Notes under the pieces: model-generated
The model's database searches: none
Told to the model about the DNA's origin: nothing
The model's input: only the letters and a program-made list of their open reading frames with translations
From: Volvox africanus
Lineage: Eukaryota > Chlorophyta > Chlorophyceae > Chlamydomonadales > Volvocaceae
DNA length: 64,000 nt
Direction: 5' to 3'
NCBI GenBank assembly: GCA_030268105.1
Contig: BSDZ01000016.1
Span: 379,501 to 443,500 of the forward strand
Program-made: the position numbers and the translations under genes
Part shown: positions 11,956 to 26,300 of the stretch, piece by piece
How the letters are laid out: each line of letters opens with the position of its first letter
Position numbering within the stretch: the stretch's first letter is position 1

Positions 11956-13401
11956 CTGGTGTTGCTGCAAGCGCCTGCAGGCATATGGTGTTTACCTATA
12001 AGATCCATCCCCAAAAGGACAAGCTTAGCCGGCGTGAAGGCAGTACGGGGTCGGAGAGCATGGTGGGTGACCTGTGAGTGGTGACCCACCTGTGCCCTGT
12101 TCAGAAAATGGGTAGGGGCCAGTGGATCTGGTGCGGCCCCATCTGGCAGGCATGAGAGAAAATCCCCTTCGCTATCGATTTACATTCAACGTCACAAGTG
12201 CCTGTCCTGCTAGCCTTTCCCATATGGGTTACGGGGGAGGCTATTTTGACGTGAGTAGCTCTGAAAATTAAATAACTAAATAAATAATAAATTTGGGAGA
12301 AGGGCAGTATGACCTGTCCTTTTCCGAAGTAACCGAGCAGGTAACCAGCAGGCAGAAGAGTGCCGGGAAAGCCGGGCAACAGGAGGAAAGCCAGCTCTGA
12401 CAACGCGTGTAGCGTCGAGAGAAAGCCCGTGGGCAGGTATGCCTAAGTACGGCCAAGTTGCGTGGGTTGTGCATCCGTGGAGGGAAGAAGTAATTTCTGC
12501 GAACATATGAACGCAAAACAAGGGTTTCGCGTATTGTTGTGAAGAAGTGTGATGGATATCGAAAGCGCAGATGGATATCGCGATCACATGAACTTACCGA
12601 TCCAGGTCGGATGTAATACCGTTGTACGTCCTCTGTGTAGACTCCGAAACCAGGATATAGTTGTAATACTGGACACTTCCTGCCGTCCTCGCCGGCGCCG
12701 CAACAACGTTTTTCGAGGTTATGTTAGCAGCACCAGAAGCTTTATGGCTCGGCGTGCGACTTAAACGTTGAAGGTTGCCACAAAGCCGGGACGTGAGGGT
12801 TCTGCTCTTGTAGCCCGTTCGGCTCGACATCCCTTTCTGCACAAACAAGATCACAGAAAATGTCAAAACCGACAAATAAATGATGGTCGGCCGGTACAGG
12901 GTTGCATGGTCACATGTCTTAAGTAGCGGGTTTTTGCCGCCCGTAGCCTCCTCCGGGGTCGCGAGTTCTTGTGTCCTGCACGTGGTGTAATCGTTGGTGG
13001 TGCTGCCGATAGCTCAAGGATACGCCTGATTGTCCAATTGTAAGGCATGTGCCTTGGGTACAGTGCGCCTTATTGCACCCAAACTTCAGTTACTTGCACC
13101 ATTTTCAGTACCAGTTGATTTTCACGTACAAGCGACGCAGTTCATGGTGAGAAAGAGCAAACTGAATTTTTTTAATAAGCCTGCGTATATGATTATATTC
13201 ATATTCAATTATAGTATGAAGCCCTTTGGTTGCTAGGTGCACTGAACTTTTCGATCTTCGCTGCAAACTGGCAAAAAGGCGCCTCGCGCAGTGTTAGCCT
13301 GATTTTAGACAAAGGATGTTAGAAAAAGTCACGTAGCACAAAGGAAAGCGACCCGCGGACAGGTCAACGCGGCCAGTCGTTGAGGCGGTGTCCTCGGCAA
13401 A
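11956..13401. other. Region upstream of the Fused kinase gene
   Basis: Holds a possible unplaced exon of the minus-strand gene (11996-12071) and otherwise no gene. The promoter and 5' UTR of the plus-strand kinase gene must lie in the right part. No TATA box could be assigned. Confidence 0.35.
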
Positions 13402-16400
13402 ATGCTCGACAACTATCATGTTATTGAGCTGATTGGCGAGGGATCTTTTGGCAAGGTAGGGATGGTTGAGATATGGACGTCCGTGGTGCACCATGTTTCA
13501 AAATATCCAGCCGAATTTACGCAGCGCCCGGGTTAGGCAATCTTCCTTGCAATTATTATCGATGACTGTTTTACGAAAGTCGTGTTGCCATAGACGTGGG
13601 CGGCGATTTTGCCCGTCAGCCGCGCAACGTGGCCATCTCCGTAACTTGTCTGTCTTGCTTGCGAAACGGCAACCAATTCAGGTGTATAAGGGCCGGAGGA
13701 AATGCACTGGGCAAATAACGGCCATGAAGTTCATCCTGAAGCAGGTGTGCAGCCGCATAGCAACCGCAGCAGGGCGTGGGTGCAGAGGGAGCACAGCGTG
13801 CCCTTAAGGCCTCCTTGGGTGCGGAATTTTCGTTGAATCGTCTGAAAACATGCCGTATGGGAAAGCTTGGGTTCCAACCTTACAGATGCGTCAACGGTCT
13901 CAGCTGGCCAGGGAAAACCCAATTCTTGTTGCAAAGGAAAGCCCCGCCCTCGGCGCTGCGGTTAGTGACTATGATGTAACGCAGCTGGAACGCAATTTGA
14001 GTGCGCAGCACAGCCATGATGTTGGAGTTGTTCCCTGTCTAAACGGTGGACACGTTCGTTGCATGGGGAAGAGAGGGACGGCGTGGGCCGGCCCCTGACG
14101 AACTTGACGCCTGAATACCGGAGTTCAGGGCGGTCTCGAGCTGCCGGTGTTTGGCTTCTCTAGTGGAAATAGAAAAGGCCAATCTGTCGGGAAAGTTTCG
14201 GCGGTATTTAAGGCACTGTCTATACTGCGTAAGCTCGCCAGGCAGTCTCAAATTAAGACTTTTCTTAAGACAGTGCTGAGGCATATGGCTTGAGCGTGAC
14301 ACGTGTGCCGCTTGCGGGGGATGGATGTCTGCGTAATGGAGGGTTTGCAGAAATGATATCGGGTTGCCTGACTGTTTCGGTTTTTGGGTCGATGCTTTTT
14401 CCGGCCACAGGGCAAGTCTGAAAAGGATATCAAGAACCTGCGGCAAGAAATTGAGATCCTGCGTCAGCTCCGGCATGAAAATGTTATCCAGATGCTTGAT
14501 GCCTTTGAAACGAAGACGGAGTTTTGCGTCGTGACAGGTGAGTGCGCTGCTATTTCAAGGACATGGCTACTGAAGGAAGGGGGCAACGCTCCTAAGTTTT
14601 CGGGAACTCTTAAGGACTTGGAACGCGCTCCAATGGAACGGCACCCTCAGTGAACCATCTATGCTGTTATATGCCCTTGGCTCTGCCTTAGACGGCGCCA
14701 GGAGCCCTAGATCAATGTTGTGGCGTCGTGCTCTGTTGCGTTGCCGGTGTCCCCAACCTTGCATGTGCATCTGCATTCTCAGCCTTGACCATGCTTTTTA
14801 TTCATTGATGCTCATCGTCCCCCGGCTGCAGAGTATGGTCAGGGCGAGCTTTTTGAAATTTTAGAGGACGATCAGAACCTGCCGGAGGATGTCGTGCGGG
14901 GCATTGCTAAGCAGCTGGTAAGGGGGGGGATGCGGTATGGGCTACCTTCAGGCACTCGGGATCAAGGGACGACCCAGTACATGGGTGGATGTGAAGTCCG
15001 CGCTGCAGTGAGGGTGTTTTTTGCCCTGGCTTTACTCTCGGGAGCTTGCCGGGAGACGGCTGACGGGCATTCAATACCCCGTATGTGGTGGTGGTATGAA
15101 CTTTGTTGCGAAAGGAATCTTGCGCACGGTTCCTCCAGTGGGCTGTACCTAAGGTCATATTCATGGGCTTACCGCCGCAACATGCATGGTTTGTTCCGCA
15201 TGACCTGCCTTACTCATGTGGGCTATGCTGGCCCAGGCACCGCGTCACATGGCGGCATTTCTGTCGCCGCAGTTTTTGCTAGTGCCGGCCACGCTTATCG
15301 CTAACGTGATTTCTCATGTGTTGTGTCAGCGTAATATTATTGCGGGCGGCCTTATAGACACCATATGGTCGACGACCTTTCCCCTCGCACCCACAGGTCC
15401 GAGCGCTTCACTACTTGCACTCTAACCGTATCATCCACCGTGACATGAAGCCACAAAACATCCTCATCGGGTCGAATGGGGTTGTGAAGGTGCGTCGTGT
15501 GGTGTGCATACCTCTTCCCCCCCCCCGCGGGTCCAAGCACGATGGCCAGTAGAGATGACATTAGCGTGCTCTTCCATGTGCTAGCAGGCGCACCTGCTTG
15601 CACAGGCATCCCTTTGCGCCAGGCCTTCATTTACCGCATTTGATTTCATCGTAAGCAAAATCATTCATGAAGGGGTTAATCGACTGCATTGATCATCTGC
15701 CCTGAGAGAATTTGCCCTCTACGACTTGGACACCCATCGCAGAAAACTCATATCCGTTGCCTCGCACGCCAGCTCCATTCGCAACCCTGGCCCACACCTC
15801 GCCATTCCACAAGTACACACGAGTTCTTTCCGGTTTCTCCCTTGCGGCTAATAAAACCTTATGCACGCACGTGCGCTTCCGCCGCTAAACAAAATTTGTT
15901 CTGTTATGAGTGCGGTCCCTATCGTCCCTGTCCCTGGATCCATGTTGGTGCAGCTCTGTGATTTCGGCTTCGCTCGGGCAATGAGCTGCAACACCATGGT
16001 GCTGACTTCTATTAAAGGAACTCCGCTCTACATGGCTCCGGAACTAGTGCAGGAACAGCCTTACAACCATACTGTACGTCAGATTGGGGCGGCAAGGAGT
16101 GGGCGGCGGGTGGCGCAAAGGACGGCGGCCCGCAGGATAGACAGGGCGGCACAGCAGGGCTCTACCTAGGTTCATGCAGTCGCGAGATGGACATTTCGGT
16201 ATTGGAATTGATTTGAACATGCGGCGGCGATCATGGTGTGACATTCCATGTAGCTCCCGCGGCAAACGCATGAACTAAAAATTGGGGAGCAAAAATAAAA
16301 TTAGGAAGTCGGTCTAGAAAGGAAAGAACTCTTGGGTCGCTTTCACTGTTTGGTGTAAGTTTGTACGATTTTCCAATAGTGCAGAGCTCAGGCATGTGTT

Positions 16401-17332
16401 TATTAGTGCTATTGAGACGTGAAATGCCTAATCCGACTCCAGGTGGACCTCTGGTCGCTCGGCGTTATCCTGTTTGAGCTGCATGTGGGACAGCCACCCT
16501 TTTACACAAATTCCATCTACAGGTAGGCAGACAGGTTGTGGCTTCGCACTCAGCCGCATGCCAACGGATCTAAATCGCCCGGTGGCCACAGCAGCAAGTG
16601 AAAGCCGCGATTGTGGATTTTAGCCAGCGATGGCAGTGGGCGCCGCCGCATGGGTGGCAGCCTTCTATGGGAAGAAGACAGTGACGTCTCGCACAATGTT
16701 TTTGAGGGAAGGGTTTAGGGGTAATTTGTATTGCATTTTACATGGGAAGTGTTCCCCGGTTCCTTTAGTGCAATCCGTTTTGAGGTGTATGAAACACTCG
16801 CGGGTGTAGGGTCTCGCAATGCGGAAATTGGGGCCATTGGAAGTTGCGTGCAAATTGCTGCGGCGTTAAAATCTTCTTGTAGGTTCTTTAATGCGTACAT
16901 TCATGGTTTTTCAGTTGATTTCCTCGCCTTCGCAGACTTTCTTTCCCTTCCCATTTCCGTATACACACACTATTTCCTCAACTGTTATGCAGCCTTATTC
17001 ATCACATCGTCAAGGACCCAGTCAGGTTTCCGACCAATATTTCGGCCGACTTTAAGTCATTCCTTAAGGTGGGTTCTTCCGGGTGTGGGACCAGGTACTA
17101 CCATGGCCCTGTTTGATCTTGAGCATCGTGTGCGGACAGTCCTTGCCTCATTATAACCCACTTGCACGCCTGCCCATTGTAGGGTCTGCTAAACAAAAAG
17201 CCGCAGGACCGACTGGGCTGGCCGCAGCTGCTGGAGCATCCGTTCGTCCGGGAGACGGACACCGAGCGGCTAGTGCGGGAAAAGATGCTCGCTGACGCAA
17301 TGGAGGTGGCCGAGGGAAGCCGCGCGTGGAAG
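13402..17332 (+). other. Protein kinase domain of the Fused gene (exons 1-9, residues 1-283)
   Basis: All catalytic landmarks are present: glycine loop GEGSFGKV, the ATP-anchoring Lys in TAMKFI, the alpha-C Glu in LRQEIEIL, catalytic loop HRDMKPQN, magnesium loop [10 protein letters not shown], activation-segment end [11 protein letters not shown], and [19 protein letters not shown]. The closeness to animal Fused kinases is high across the whole domain. The domain is followed directly by a charged helix ([18 protein letters not shown]) and then low-complexity sequence. Confidence 0.95.
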
Positions 17333-20300
17333 GTGGGGGAGCTGTTCCAGACCGGGACTGGACACCCCGAAGCTAGTTTGGTTATTGGGCTCAAGCCCTA
17401 GCCTTATGAAGCCCTAAAACAGGTTCTGGTCTTAAACTGAGGAAATCTGGGATGGCAAACCCATCGGCCTGGGCTTTATAAAGCCATTAAGGCATTGGGT
17501 CTTTGAGTCCTGCAGCGGGCATGGGCGGTGTTAAATAACAGACACTTGGTCAACCCCGTCATTCAGCTGTTGCTGTGAGGACGCCGTTTTAAGCGGTACG
17601 GGAGTGTCAGGAAAAGACGAAGCTGGGGCCGTTGCAGACTGCCAGGGTCGTCATCTTCTGCATTGCATCCATTCACCCCTCTTCCGATCTTCCCTTACCA
17701 AACTCCTGCAACTCCCCGGGGTCATCTTTTCAGGGTGAAGGCGGCGCGGTAGCTGGGGCCGTATTGGCCCTTGCGTCCGGCAACGTTAGCGGCCGCGAGG
17801 GCAACGCCAGCGCCGTTCCTGCAACACCGCCGGCGCGCCAGACGGAAACCCCTCAGCCCAACCGGGGCCGTGACCCGCTGGCTGGTACCCGGCGGTTACC
17901 GGCATTATCATCTCAGGGTGAGGATGGAACGCGGCTCCAAAGTCCCTGGTGGTAAAAGAAACGGCTGGGAGCGCAGGCAGATATCGATGCCCGCAGCGGC
18001 GCGGATGAAGATTAAATAATATGCTTGCATGTGCAAGGCTTGAGAACCCTATAACTTGTCGGGGTACCTTTTTAACTGGCTTGTATCTTTAAGATGCTTA
18101 AGAAGATGCCGTCTGACACCTACTGACCAGGCAAGGCCGCTCTTTGGCCTTCGGGCCACATTGGTAGCGTTATTAACTTGCACGAGAATGTCGCTGTCGC
18201 CACCTCGGTTGCCAGGCGCTAGCGTGCAATCCGGCCTTCAGCGGAGCGGAGCCGCCAGCCCCGCCACCCCTCCGCCAGTAACGGCCAGCAGGGCTGGCGT
18301 CGCAGCCAATCCTACTAGTCGTGGTCCGGTGACCCCTATAAACGCCACTCAGCGGCCTGGGTCAGGTTTCGCACGAACACCGGCTTCTCAGCCGCAGAGC
18401 CAACCGCAGACGCAGCAGCAGCCCGCCACAGCGACGACAGGATCTGTTGCATCCTCTCCGGCAGGGCCGCAGGCCGTAGTGCAACATGTACGTAAAGAGC
18501 AACGCTGCGCTGCGGTGAATCTAGGGGTTTGGTTCGTGCGCAACCTATGCAGAGTCCGAAGCCTGTTCGTTCGTGCTGTAGGATACGGCTGTATAAATCA
18601 CGTATAACAGGAGGATAACGGAAGGACCCGGGGATCGGGGGTGCTGCACATCCCAACATGTAAGGTTTGAAGCGGTTTTGCGACCAAGGAAAAGCTTAAC
18701 GCACTTCTAGCCCCTAACACAACGCCCGCGGTGCGTTGACGCAGCGAAATAGCATCTGGGCCTTGCTTGTTTGGCCTATCTTGCAATATAAGCTGCCTAC
18801 AAAGCATGCAGCAACATGAGATTATATCATTATATGCCCATAGGTTGAGCAGTTGGCTTCCTCTCTGGAGCGTCTCTCCGTGGCGGAGGGCACGCGGCTC
18901 ACACCGGAGGCGGCAGCAGGTGGGCGGCCTATAATGGCCGAGCGCTGCACCCCTTTCCTTCATGGCATTTGTACTGCCTGTCCGGAACCCATCGTTTGTG
19001 CACACTGTCTCACGGAGGAAAGTATGTAACTTGTTGTAATGCGCGACCTGTCCCTCGCACCCCCTCGAGCACAACCTGCTGTCACCGGAAACAGGGGAAA
19101 ATGCGCGTGTGCGCAATCCATGCCCGTCACAGGCCTCTGGTCGGATCCTTCCACGCTGCCTTCCTTACTGGCTGCCCTTCGTGATGCCGCCAGCACCTGT
19201 ACTGCCGCGCCAGCAACACCAGCGCCGCCGCTGCCGGCATTGCAACGGGCGTTGCGTCTGGCGTCACAACTGCTGCAGTTTGGGGAAGGGAGGCCCCAAG
19301 CACAGCCACTGCAACGCGCCGTGGTTGAGCTCGCCACGGTGGGTTGCCTGGACAGTGCACACAAGGCGCTCCGTATTTCCGGCCACGCTAAATCTCCGCA
19401 CTTTGTCAGTGCCTGTATGTGTCGCCTGCGAATCACCTTGTCACTCTATTCGTAATACGCATGCGGCCGCTCGTCTTGCCGGTTGCCTCACTGCCACACG
19501 GCAATCTCCTATGCATGCATGGATTCACACGCACGCGCGCAGGCTGCTGCTGGTGCGGGCTCCTCACACGTGGGCATCGTGCTAGCTGCCGTGGAGTGCT
19601 TTCGGTCCGCGGAGGCGGCCATGGCGGCTGACAAGGCCAGCAGCGGCTACACGGCGATCTGCCTGGATGAAAGCTGGCGGTTGTATTGCGAGGTGGTGCA
19701 GGTGCGAGAAGGGGCCCTGTTGCGGTGGAATGATGGATGAGATGGTGAAGGAGCGGAAAAAGTGCTGAGGCGGTGCTGACTAGATAGTGTGTCGTGAAAG
19801 GGCATTTTAACATGCGTATAATTGGGCCTTGGAGTCGGAAGCTGCGCTCTCTAGGTTAGTTGCGATTCCGCAGCATAGCAAAAGAATTTCCGAAGCTCGG
19901 CGCGCGTGACAGACAAGTAATGCCTTCTTGACTGGTGTATGGAGGGGGCATTCACATGACTGCAGACGTTGCGAGTCGCTGTGACGGGCGGGCCGTGTGC
20001 GCGGATATGGGAATATGTTGAATGTCTGCACCTCCGTTTCTGCTGCCAAACGCGCTCGTCCAACGCAGCCCGTCCAACGTAATCGGGGCACAAGTCCTTG
20101 CTGTATGTAACATCGTGTTCGAAGCTAACTTAAACCATCAAACCACAGGGTGCATCTGCTCGAGGAGGGCCCGTCAACCGGACTCAGTCTGCAAGCAGTG
20201 GCGTAGGCACATCACGACGAGAGGGTAACTGGCCGGTGGTGGCAGCGGCATGTCACGCGCTGGCGGACACCCTTAATCGGGGCCTGCAGGTGTGGGGGCG

Positions 20301-23300
20301 TGTGGCGCGCAGAGAGAGGGCAGAGGGGTACGGCATATCGCTAGCAGCGTGAGCATAGGGGGCATATGCAAGTGCCCCTGAGTAGGGGAAAGAGTTGCCA
20401 GTCATGAAATGCAACTCGTCGACTGAATTTAAGGCTGAACGAGGATAGGTGATCGGAAATGCGGTCGTGGAGCGAAATTAAGGCATAGTGTGGTTATGTG
20501 CCAGGATTGGTTTGCGTGAGCCCTCTTGCCTCTTCATCATAGGCGTTCAGGCGTGGACCTGGATTTAAGCCAGAACTTGTCCCTTACAATCTTTCACCTG
20601 TTCTATGTCCCTTACGACCTTCCACCTTTCCTGTTTACTTGCGGATGTGCCGGGTATTGTTTCACACACGATTTGCCAGATATTTCAATGGGTTGGATGT
20701 TTCTTAACATCCCTGAATTGCGCCCTACTCAGTTTGGGACGCACTGTCACCAGGCTTTCTGCCTATGCGTGGTAAGTGAGCTCTGTAGTTTTTGCTTGCT
20801 CTTTCCCTACCTGTTATGTGCCGTAGGCCATCTCAGCGAATTTGCGCGGCCCAGCTCTCCGTCAGGCTGAAGATCTGCTGCGGGGGGTCACTGATACATC
20901 GCTAGCAACACAGCTATGTAACTGCCTGGAAGACGCACGTGCAGATAGCAGAGGGCAAGGCGCGGAGGCAGCGGCACAGGTGGGGCTGCAGCTCCACTCG
21001 ATGCACAGCTTACGTACGCTTCCTGTGCTTCGCCCTCCCCTGGTGCAAGTGGGCTCCTCAATTCGCCCTTGGCCCGAGCAGTGCACATAGCTGTGTGGCA
21101 CGAGATCCGTTGTCCCACCGTGACCGCTTTACTGACGCGGCTCCGCTGCCATTACCGCACTTTTGCGCTCCCGAGACGTTCCAAAGTCCTTCTAGTTCGA
21201 TAATCCTACGTTTTCAAATTCTGCGTCTCAAGGAATTTATCCAGTGGTGACCTTCTATGTTCTTTCTTTGTGCACCGGTCCCCTTCCCACACGGCCTCTT
21301 CCCATTTCCATCTGCGTCCCTATGCCGGTTGGTGTTGACCTGGCAGGCTGCACTGCGCGCCCTGGCAGCGTGCGTATACTGCCCTTCAACCCCTGCCACG
21401 GCCTCTGCTGTGGGCTCTCATTTTCCACTGGCTGTGGCGCTGGGAGCGGCCAATCGCATGGTCAGCGGTGGCGGCACGGGTGGCGGCTCAGATAGGTGCG
21501 CGGGCCCCCCAGGCTGGGAGATAAACGTCAAAGGATGGACCACAGCCGTGCAGGGACCAACTGTACCGATGATGCAGCTTTGGGCAGGTTGGGCAATGAG
21601 AGCAGTGCTGCTTGCGGCAGCTTTAAGGAGGGCGACTATTTAGTTGCACGGTCCGGTTTGGAGTGGTAGTTGCATAGGTCCATTCAACAGTTGGATAAGC
21701 AAGTATCAATATTAACTGTATGGGTTAGGCGCGTTATTTGGCATGTTTGTCGGAAGCGCGTGTCTTGCCGTGCTCACAGCAGGCACCAATCAATTGAGGT
21801 ATATAGGACGAACTTTATAATTTCCTCTGTGCCAAATCATTTTGGCTTTTAGGAACCGCTGTGCAACCACCGGGAACGACGCAATCCGTTTCAATGCGTT
21901 GTGGCACAAGCCTTTTTGCCTGCTGCTCCCATGCGTCCGAGCAGAGGCATGGACAGCGACGGAGCGTTGCCGTTTGCGGTGCGGCGCATCATCGGCGAGG
22001 CCATCTCCGCGAGCTCTAACGTGATGACGGCGTTGGTGGAGTGGGCTCAGCAGCCGCCCGTGGGCACCGGGGGCAATGCGGGTGCACCTGGGGCGGGAAC
22101 AGTAAACAAAGTGAGCACTGCCGGAGTGGCATACGGTGTCCATCTTGTCACCGTACTTTACCTTCTGCTCCGGGCGCGGGTTATGGACATGCTAGGCAAT
22201 TGCACATCTGACCTTATGGCAAATTTCTTCCCTCCCCCCCTACCTTAGCCCGCGTTTTACCACCAACACCATCACCATCACTACCACCAACACCACCACT
22301 GCCTTCGTTGCGAACAGAACCAGCCGGCCGTCGACCACTTCTGCCACTTCTTGTTCTCTTGCTCAACTGATAATTTCTTGCGTCGTGGCGTCTTTCAATC
22401 AGCGAATCTGTCGAATTGTTGCAATCCAATACAAGTGCTTAGCATGTACATTCTGCTCCCCCTGGTGTTTTCTGGCCTACGGTCTTGTTCTCAGTTCGCT
22501 TCGCGCGAGCATCATTCATTTTCCTCTTCGTCGTGCCCTCAGGTCGACTTATACGCCCTGCAGCTAATCCTGCAGTGCAGTCGCGCATGCCCGCAGCTGT
22601 GCCAGGCCGCTGTCTTGGCTAATGCGCCCGAGGCGCTGCTGCGCCTGCGTGAGGGTGCCAACGGCGCGTTGGCTCTGCTGGCGCTTACGGCTGTATTGGA
22701 GGGGCTCCATGCGCGGCGTGGCGCCGCCGGAGCGGCAGGTGGCACGGCAGCGGCTGCGGCACAGAGCGCTATGGTACCTGGACCCACGACGGATGACGCA
22801 ATACGGCGCCTGGGGGGTGGGTCGTGACACGCCGGGGGCACGGGGGAGCGGCAGTGTGCTACCTTGACGCCAAGATGTTGTTCTATGTTTGTTTGTGGAG
22901 ATATTGCGGGTGCGGAACGCATTGTTTGGGATGCAGAAGAAGGAACGGTTTCTGTCGATCCTATGTCTGGAGGCTCAGGAATAGTTGAAGCTTGAGCCTC
23001 AGTTTATCACGTATGGTGGCTGACGGCCATGGATTGCGATGTATGAATGCCGTAAGGACGCCCTGAACCCAGAAGATCTATGAACGCCCTTAGGACGTGT
23101 CGTAATCCAATTCACTTGCCCCATCCCGTCACCCTGCGTCATCTCGTAGGACTCCTGCATTTGAGCAGCGGCGATAGCCTGACGTTAGGGTTCGTCGCGG
23201 CGGGGGCAGTCGCCGCCTACCTGCGTTTCTATGCGCAACCGTCGGGTCCGGGCCCCGCAGCGTTGGGCACGACCGCTGCAGGTGCTGTAGCCGACGTACG

Positions 23301-26300
23301 TGTCGCAAGCAGCAGGCCGCTCCCTCCGCCACCCGAGCTCCTTAGCCCCTCACGGCTGGCATCTTTGGTCCAGCTGCTTAAGTACCACCCTACGTCTTCT
23401 GGAAGTCCAGCGCTGGAGGTAATGGAGGGTGCACCTGCAAGGTGAGGCACAGGACCAGGGGAGGCTGGGGTATAGCAATGCTTTAGCAAGGGTAAACGCT
23501 AGCGGTTGGGCCGTTTGGCAGAATGTGATTTTGCGGGGTTAAACTTCAGGCAGTCTTCTTTACGTGGGCATCAGGTTTTTTATGCGGTATCGGCACTTCC
23601 ATACTTTCCCGTTACTTTCCTGGCCTAGGCACATGTACTGAAGTGGTTTAGTGCATGTTGCCCTCTCTAGGTCCTCTCTTTTGACATTTCTGATATTGAA
23701 TTTTGAGATTCGCAGGACCGGCCTTTTTGATGGTGTGGTATCGCTGGTGTCGCTACTGCTGGGCTATGGAGCGTCCAGCGATGCGGGCTCTGCGGCGCTG
23801 CAAGCCGGGTTGGGTGGGGCTGTTATAGGACTCATGGCAGCGGGTGGACGCGGCAGCGCCGGCGGCGGCGCCTCAGGGCCTCCAGGAGGTTTGCTGGAGC
23901 TGTCCCCGCGGGGAGCCACTGCCCTGATGGAAGCGGCGCATCACACTGCGGCGCCTGACGCAGAGGTGGATAGGAAGCGCAGCTAGGGGGTCCTGGAAGA
24001 TTGTTATACTAGCTGCAGATGAAAACAGGGAGAGGTTTTGCGATTTCCTTTCAGTCGTTGGCTTGGTATAATATTTCGTCACTGTGCGTAACCTGGAAAG
24101 GCGTCGAAGTGAAATAGGGATTTCTGAGGGAATGGGTGGGCAGCCCTCGCGGGGGAATTTTTTCCTTATCCTTACCCCAGCCCCCAATCTCCCCTGCACG
24201 TTGATGAATCTTTTGCGCTCCACGTTTGATCTTACTGCCCCTGCGCAGGGTCCCCAGTGCCTAGCCGCGGGCCCCATCCTGTCTTTCCTGACGCTGCTAC
24301 TGGGGGAGCGGCACCAGGCCGCCCTGTCCGCCTGGCCCGCCACTGCGGGGGGCGGCCGGGGGGGCTGTTACCAGTGCATCCTGCTCGCAGTCGAGCTCAT
24401 CGGTCGCCCCCTCACGCCACTGCCGGGTAGGAGAGAAGTCCGGGAACCCATGATTTGCATTCAGCCGCTAGATTAGCGTTGCAAGGCAGGCTGGATGTGG
24501 AACGGATATGGTGATGGGAGGCTTGGCCCCGCGCTGCCATCTGCTGCGGAATGCATCGCCAGTCAATCCCTCACCCATGGACCCCTTCTATGTTTTTGTA
24601 TGCAGCAAATTGTTAAGTCCTCAGGGGCCAACATTTCGCCTTTTGGTGACGGTGGCTTAACAATGTGAGGACCCGCCCGGAGCGAATGGAGATCAACAAT
24701 GCACAGCATTACACCGCTATCTCTTGCCCTTACCATTGGTGTATGTTACTGCTCTCCAGGCACACCGCCAACTTCCATGACGCGAGCCCAGGGTCGTAAC
24801 TCTTCTTTCATGTTGTCTCGTTATCCTGAATCCCTGTCGCCCTTTCATGAATGCATACCGATACTGCTTCTCCCATACTTGTCCTCTTTCAGGCGGGGAA
24901 GGCGTGGAGCCCAGTGCCTATCAGGACCTGCTGGCCGCGGATAACGTGATGTTGCATCTGGTAAGGGCCTAGGCTTCCGTGTGCGAGGCGAAGAGGATTC
25001 AGTATGCCTGAATTGTCAGGAGCGGTTAGGGGGAGTGCACGAGTTTGGGTGAGCGGACGCGGCACACGTATGTTAATAATATAATCGAAGTGGCTTGAGA
25101 CGCCATAGGTTGCACTGTTGCATGGGCAGTACGCTGTGACGGAGGCGCCTGCAGCCAACGCCTCTCGCTTCGTGCCTGAAATTCTTACCCTTTTCACAGA
25201 GATCGTTCACCAGTCATCCTCCGCGTGGCGCTCTAAAACGTCTCCGTCTCCGTCTGGTGTCTCCTTTTGCTCTAATGTTCCGCGTTTGTTTTCAGGTCCG
25301 CGTTCTGGACTCCCTTGAGGGCGAAGAACTTCTGTTGCCCGTCAACCTTGCTAGTCGTCTGGTGCTATCCAACACCGTTTTTGCCCAGCAGTTTATTGCG
25401 GCTGGTGGGTCTGCGCCTGCCTGTGCAGGGGTGCACATACAAGCGCCCTCCGTGCGCAACAGGGTCTAGTTGCTTTGGTTCTGCTCTTTGGGGCCCGGGC
25501 GATACCAAAACATGACCGCCAGTGCCAAGTCAAGTGCCTGTCTCCTCCATGATTGGTTCTTGTCGAGCGCGTCGTTTCGTTTTTCTTCGGATGATGGCTC
25601 GCTCCATCTGGCCCCATCACAGGCGGCCTGGCACAGAGCACAATGGCACGCAGCCTGGCCGAGTCATCTCCATCTCCTGTGTTGGTGGACGTGCTACTCA
25701 TCGTCAGTCAATTGGCCCGACTCAACAAGGAAACATTTAACACGTACGAGCCGCTAGCGAAGGCTAACATCTACGGCCAGATTCGAAGGTGCGGTGGTGG
25801 TTGTGGTTGTGTGTATTCAGCCTGAAGGAGGGATGCATGGATATAGCATGAGTCGTTGTGGAAAAAGAAGAGCATTTGGCAAGAAGTCAGGAAGGCGGTA
25901 TAGTTGTATGTCAGCCTGAGGGCTGCGGTAATCGCTGGTGTGAAGCTGAGTGGACTGCAATGGCGGTTCGCACAACCGCTGCCAATTGCGTGTCGGCGTC
26001 CACAGAAATCATCATCTCGTCCCCGCGCAGGCTACTCTCCCACCCCGACGCTGCCGTCCGCTCCCGTGTGTGCAATCTGGTGGGCAACATGTGCCGTCAC
26101 TCAGCCTATTTTTACGGCGCGCTGGAGCGGCACGGCCTGCTTCCACCGCTCATTGACCGCTGTGCCGACCCGGACAAGACAACGCGCAAGTTCGCATGCT
26201 TCGCGATTGGGAATGCGGGTGAGGCATGTTTGCCGGTCTTTAGATTATTTTTGCAGTGGATGTCATAGGTAAAGGAGAAGGTGGATTAGAGTGAAGGATC

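Noticed and set aside
11996..12071. Additional exon of the minus-strand gene (FTPAKLVLLGMDLI)
   Set aside because: Good splice sites but its phase 1 end does not match the phase 0 start at 11955.
21852..21944. Extension of Fused exon 18 to the acceptor at 21851
   Set aside because: That acceptor would give phase 0 whereas exon 17 ends in phase 2; the acceptor at 21944 restores the frame and has a better pyrimidine tract.
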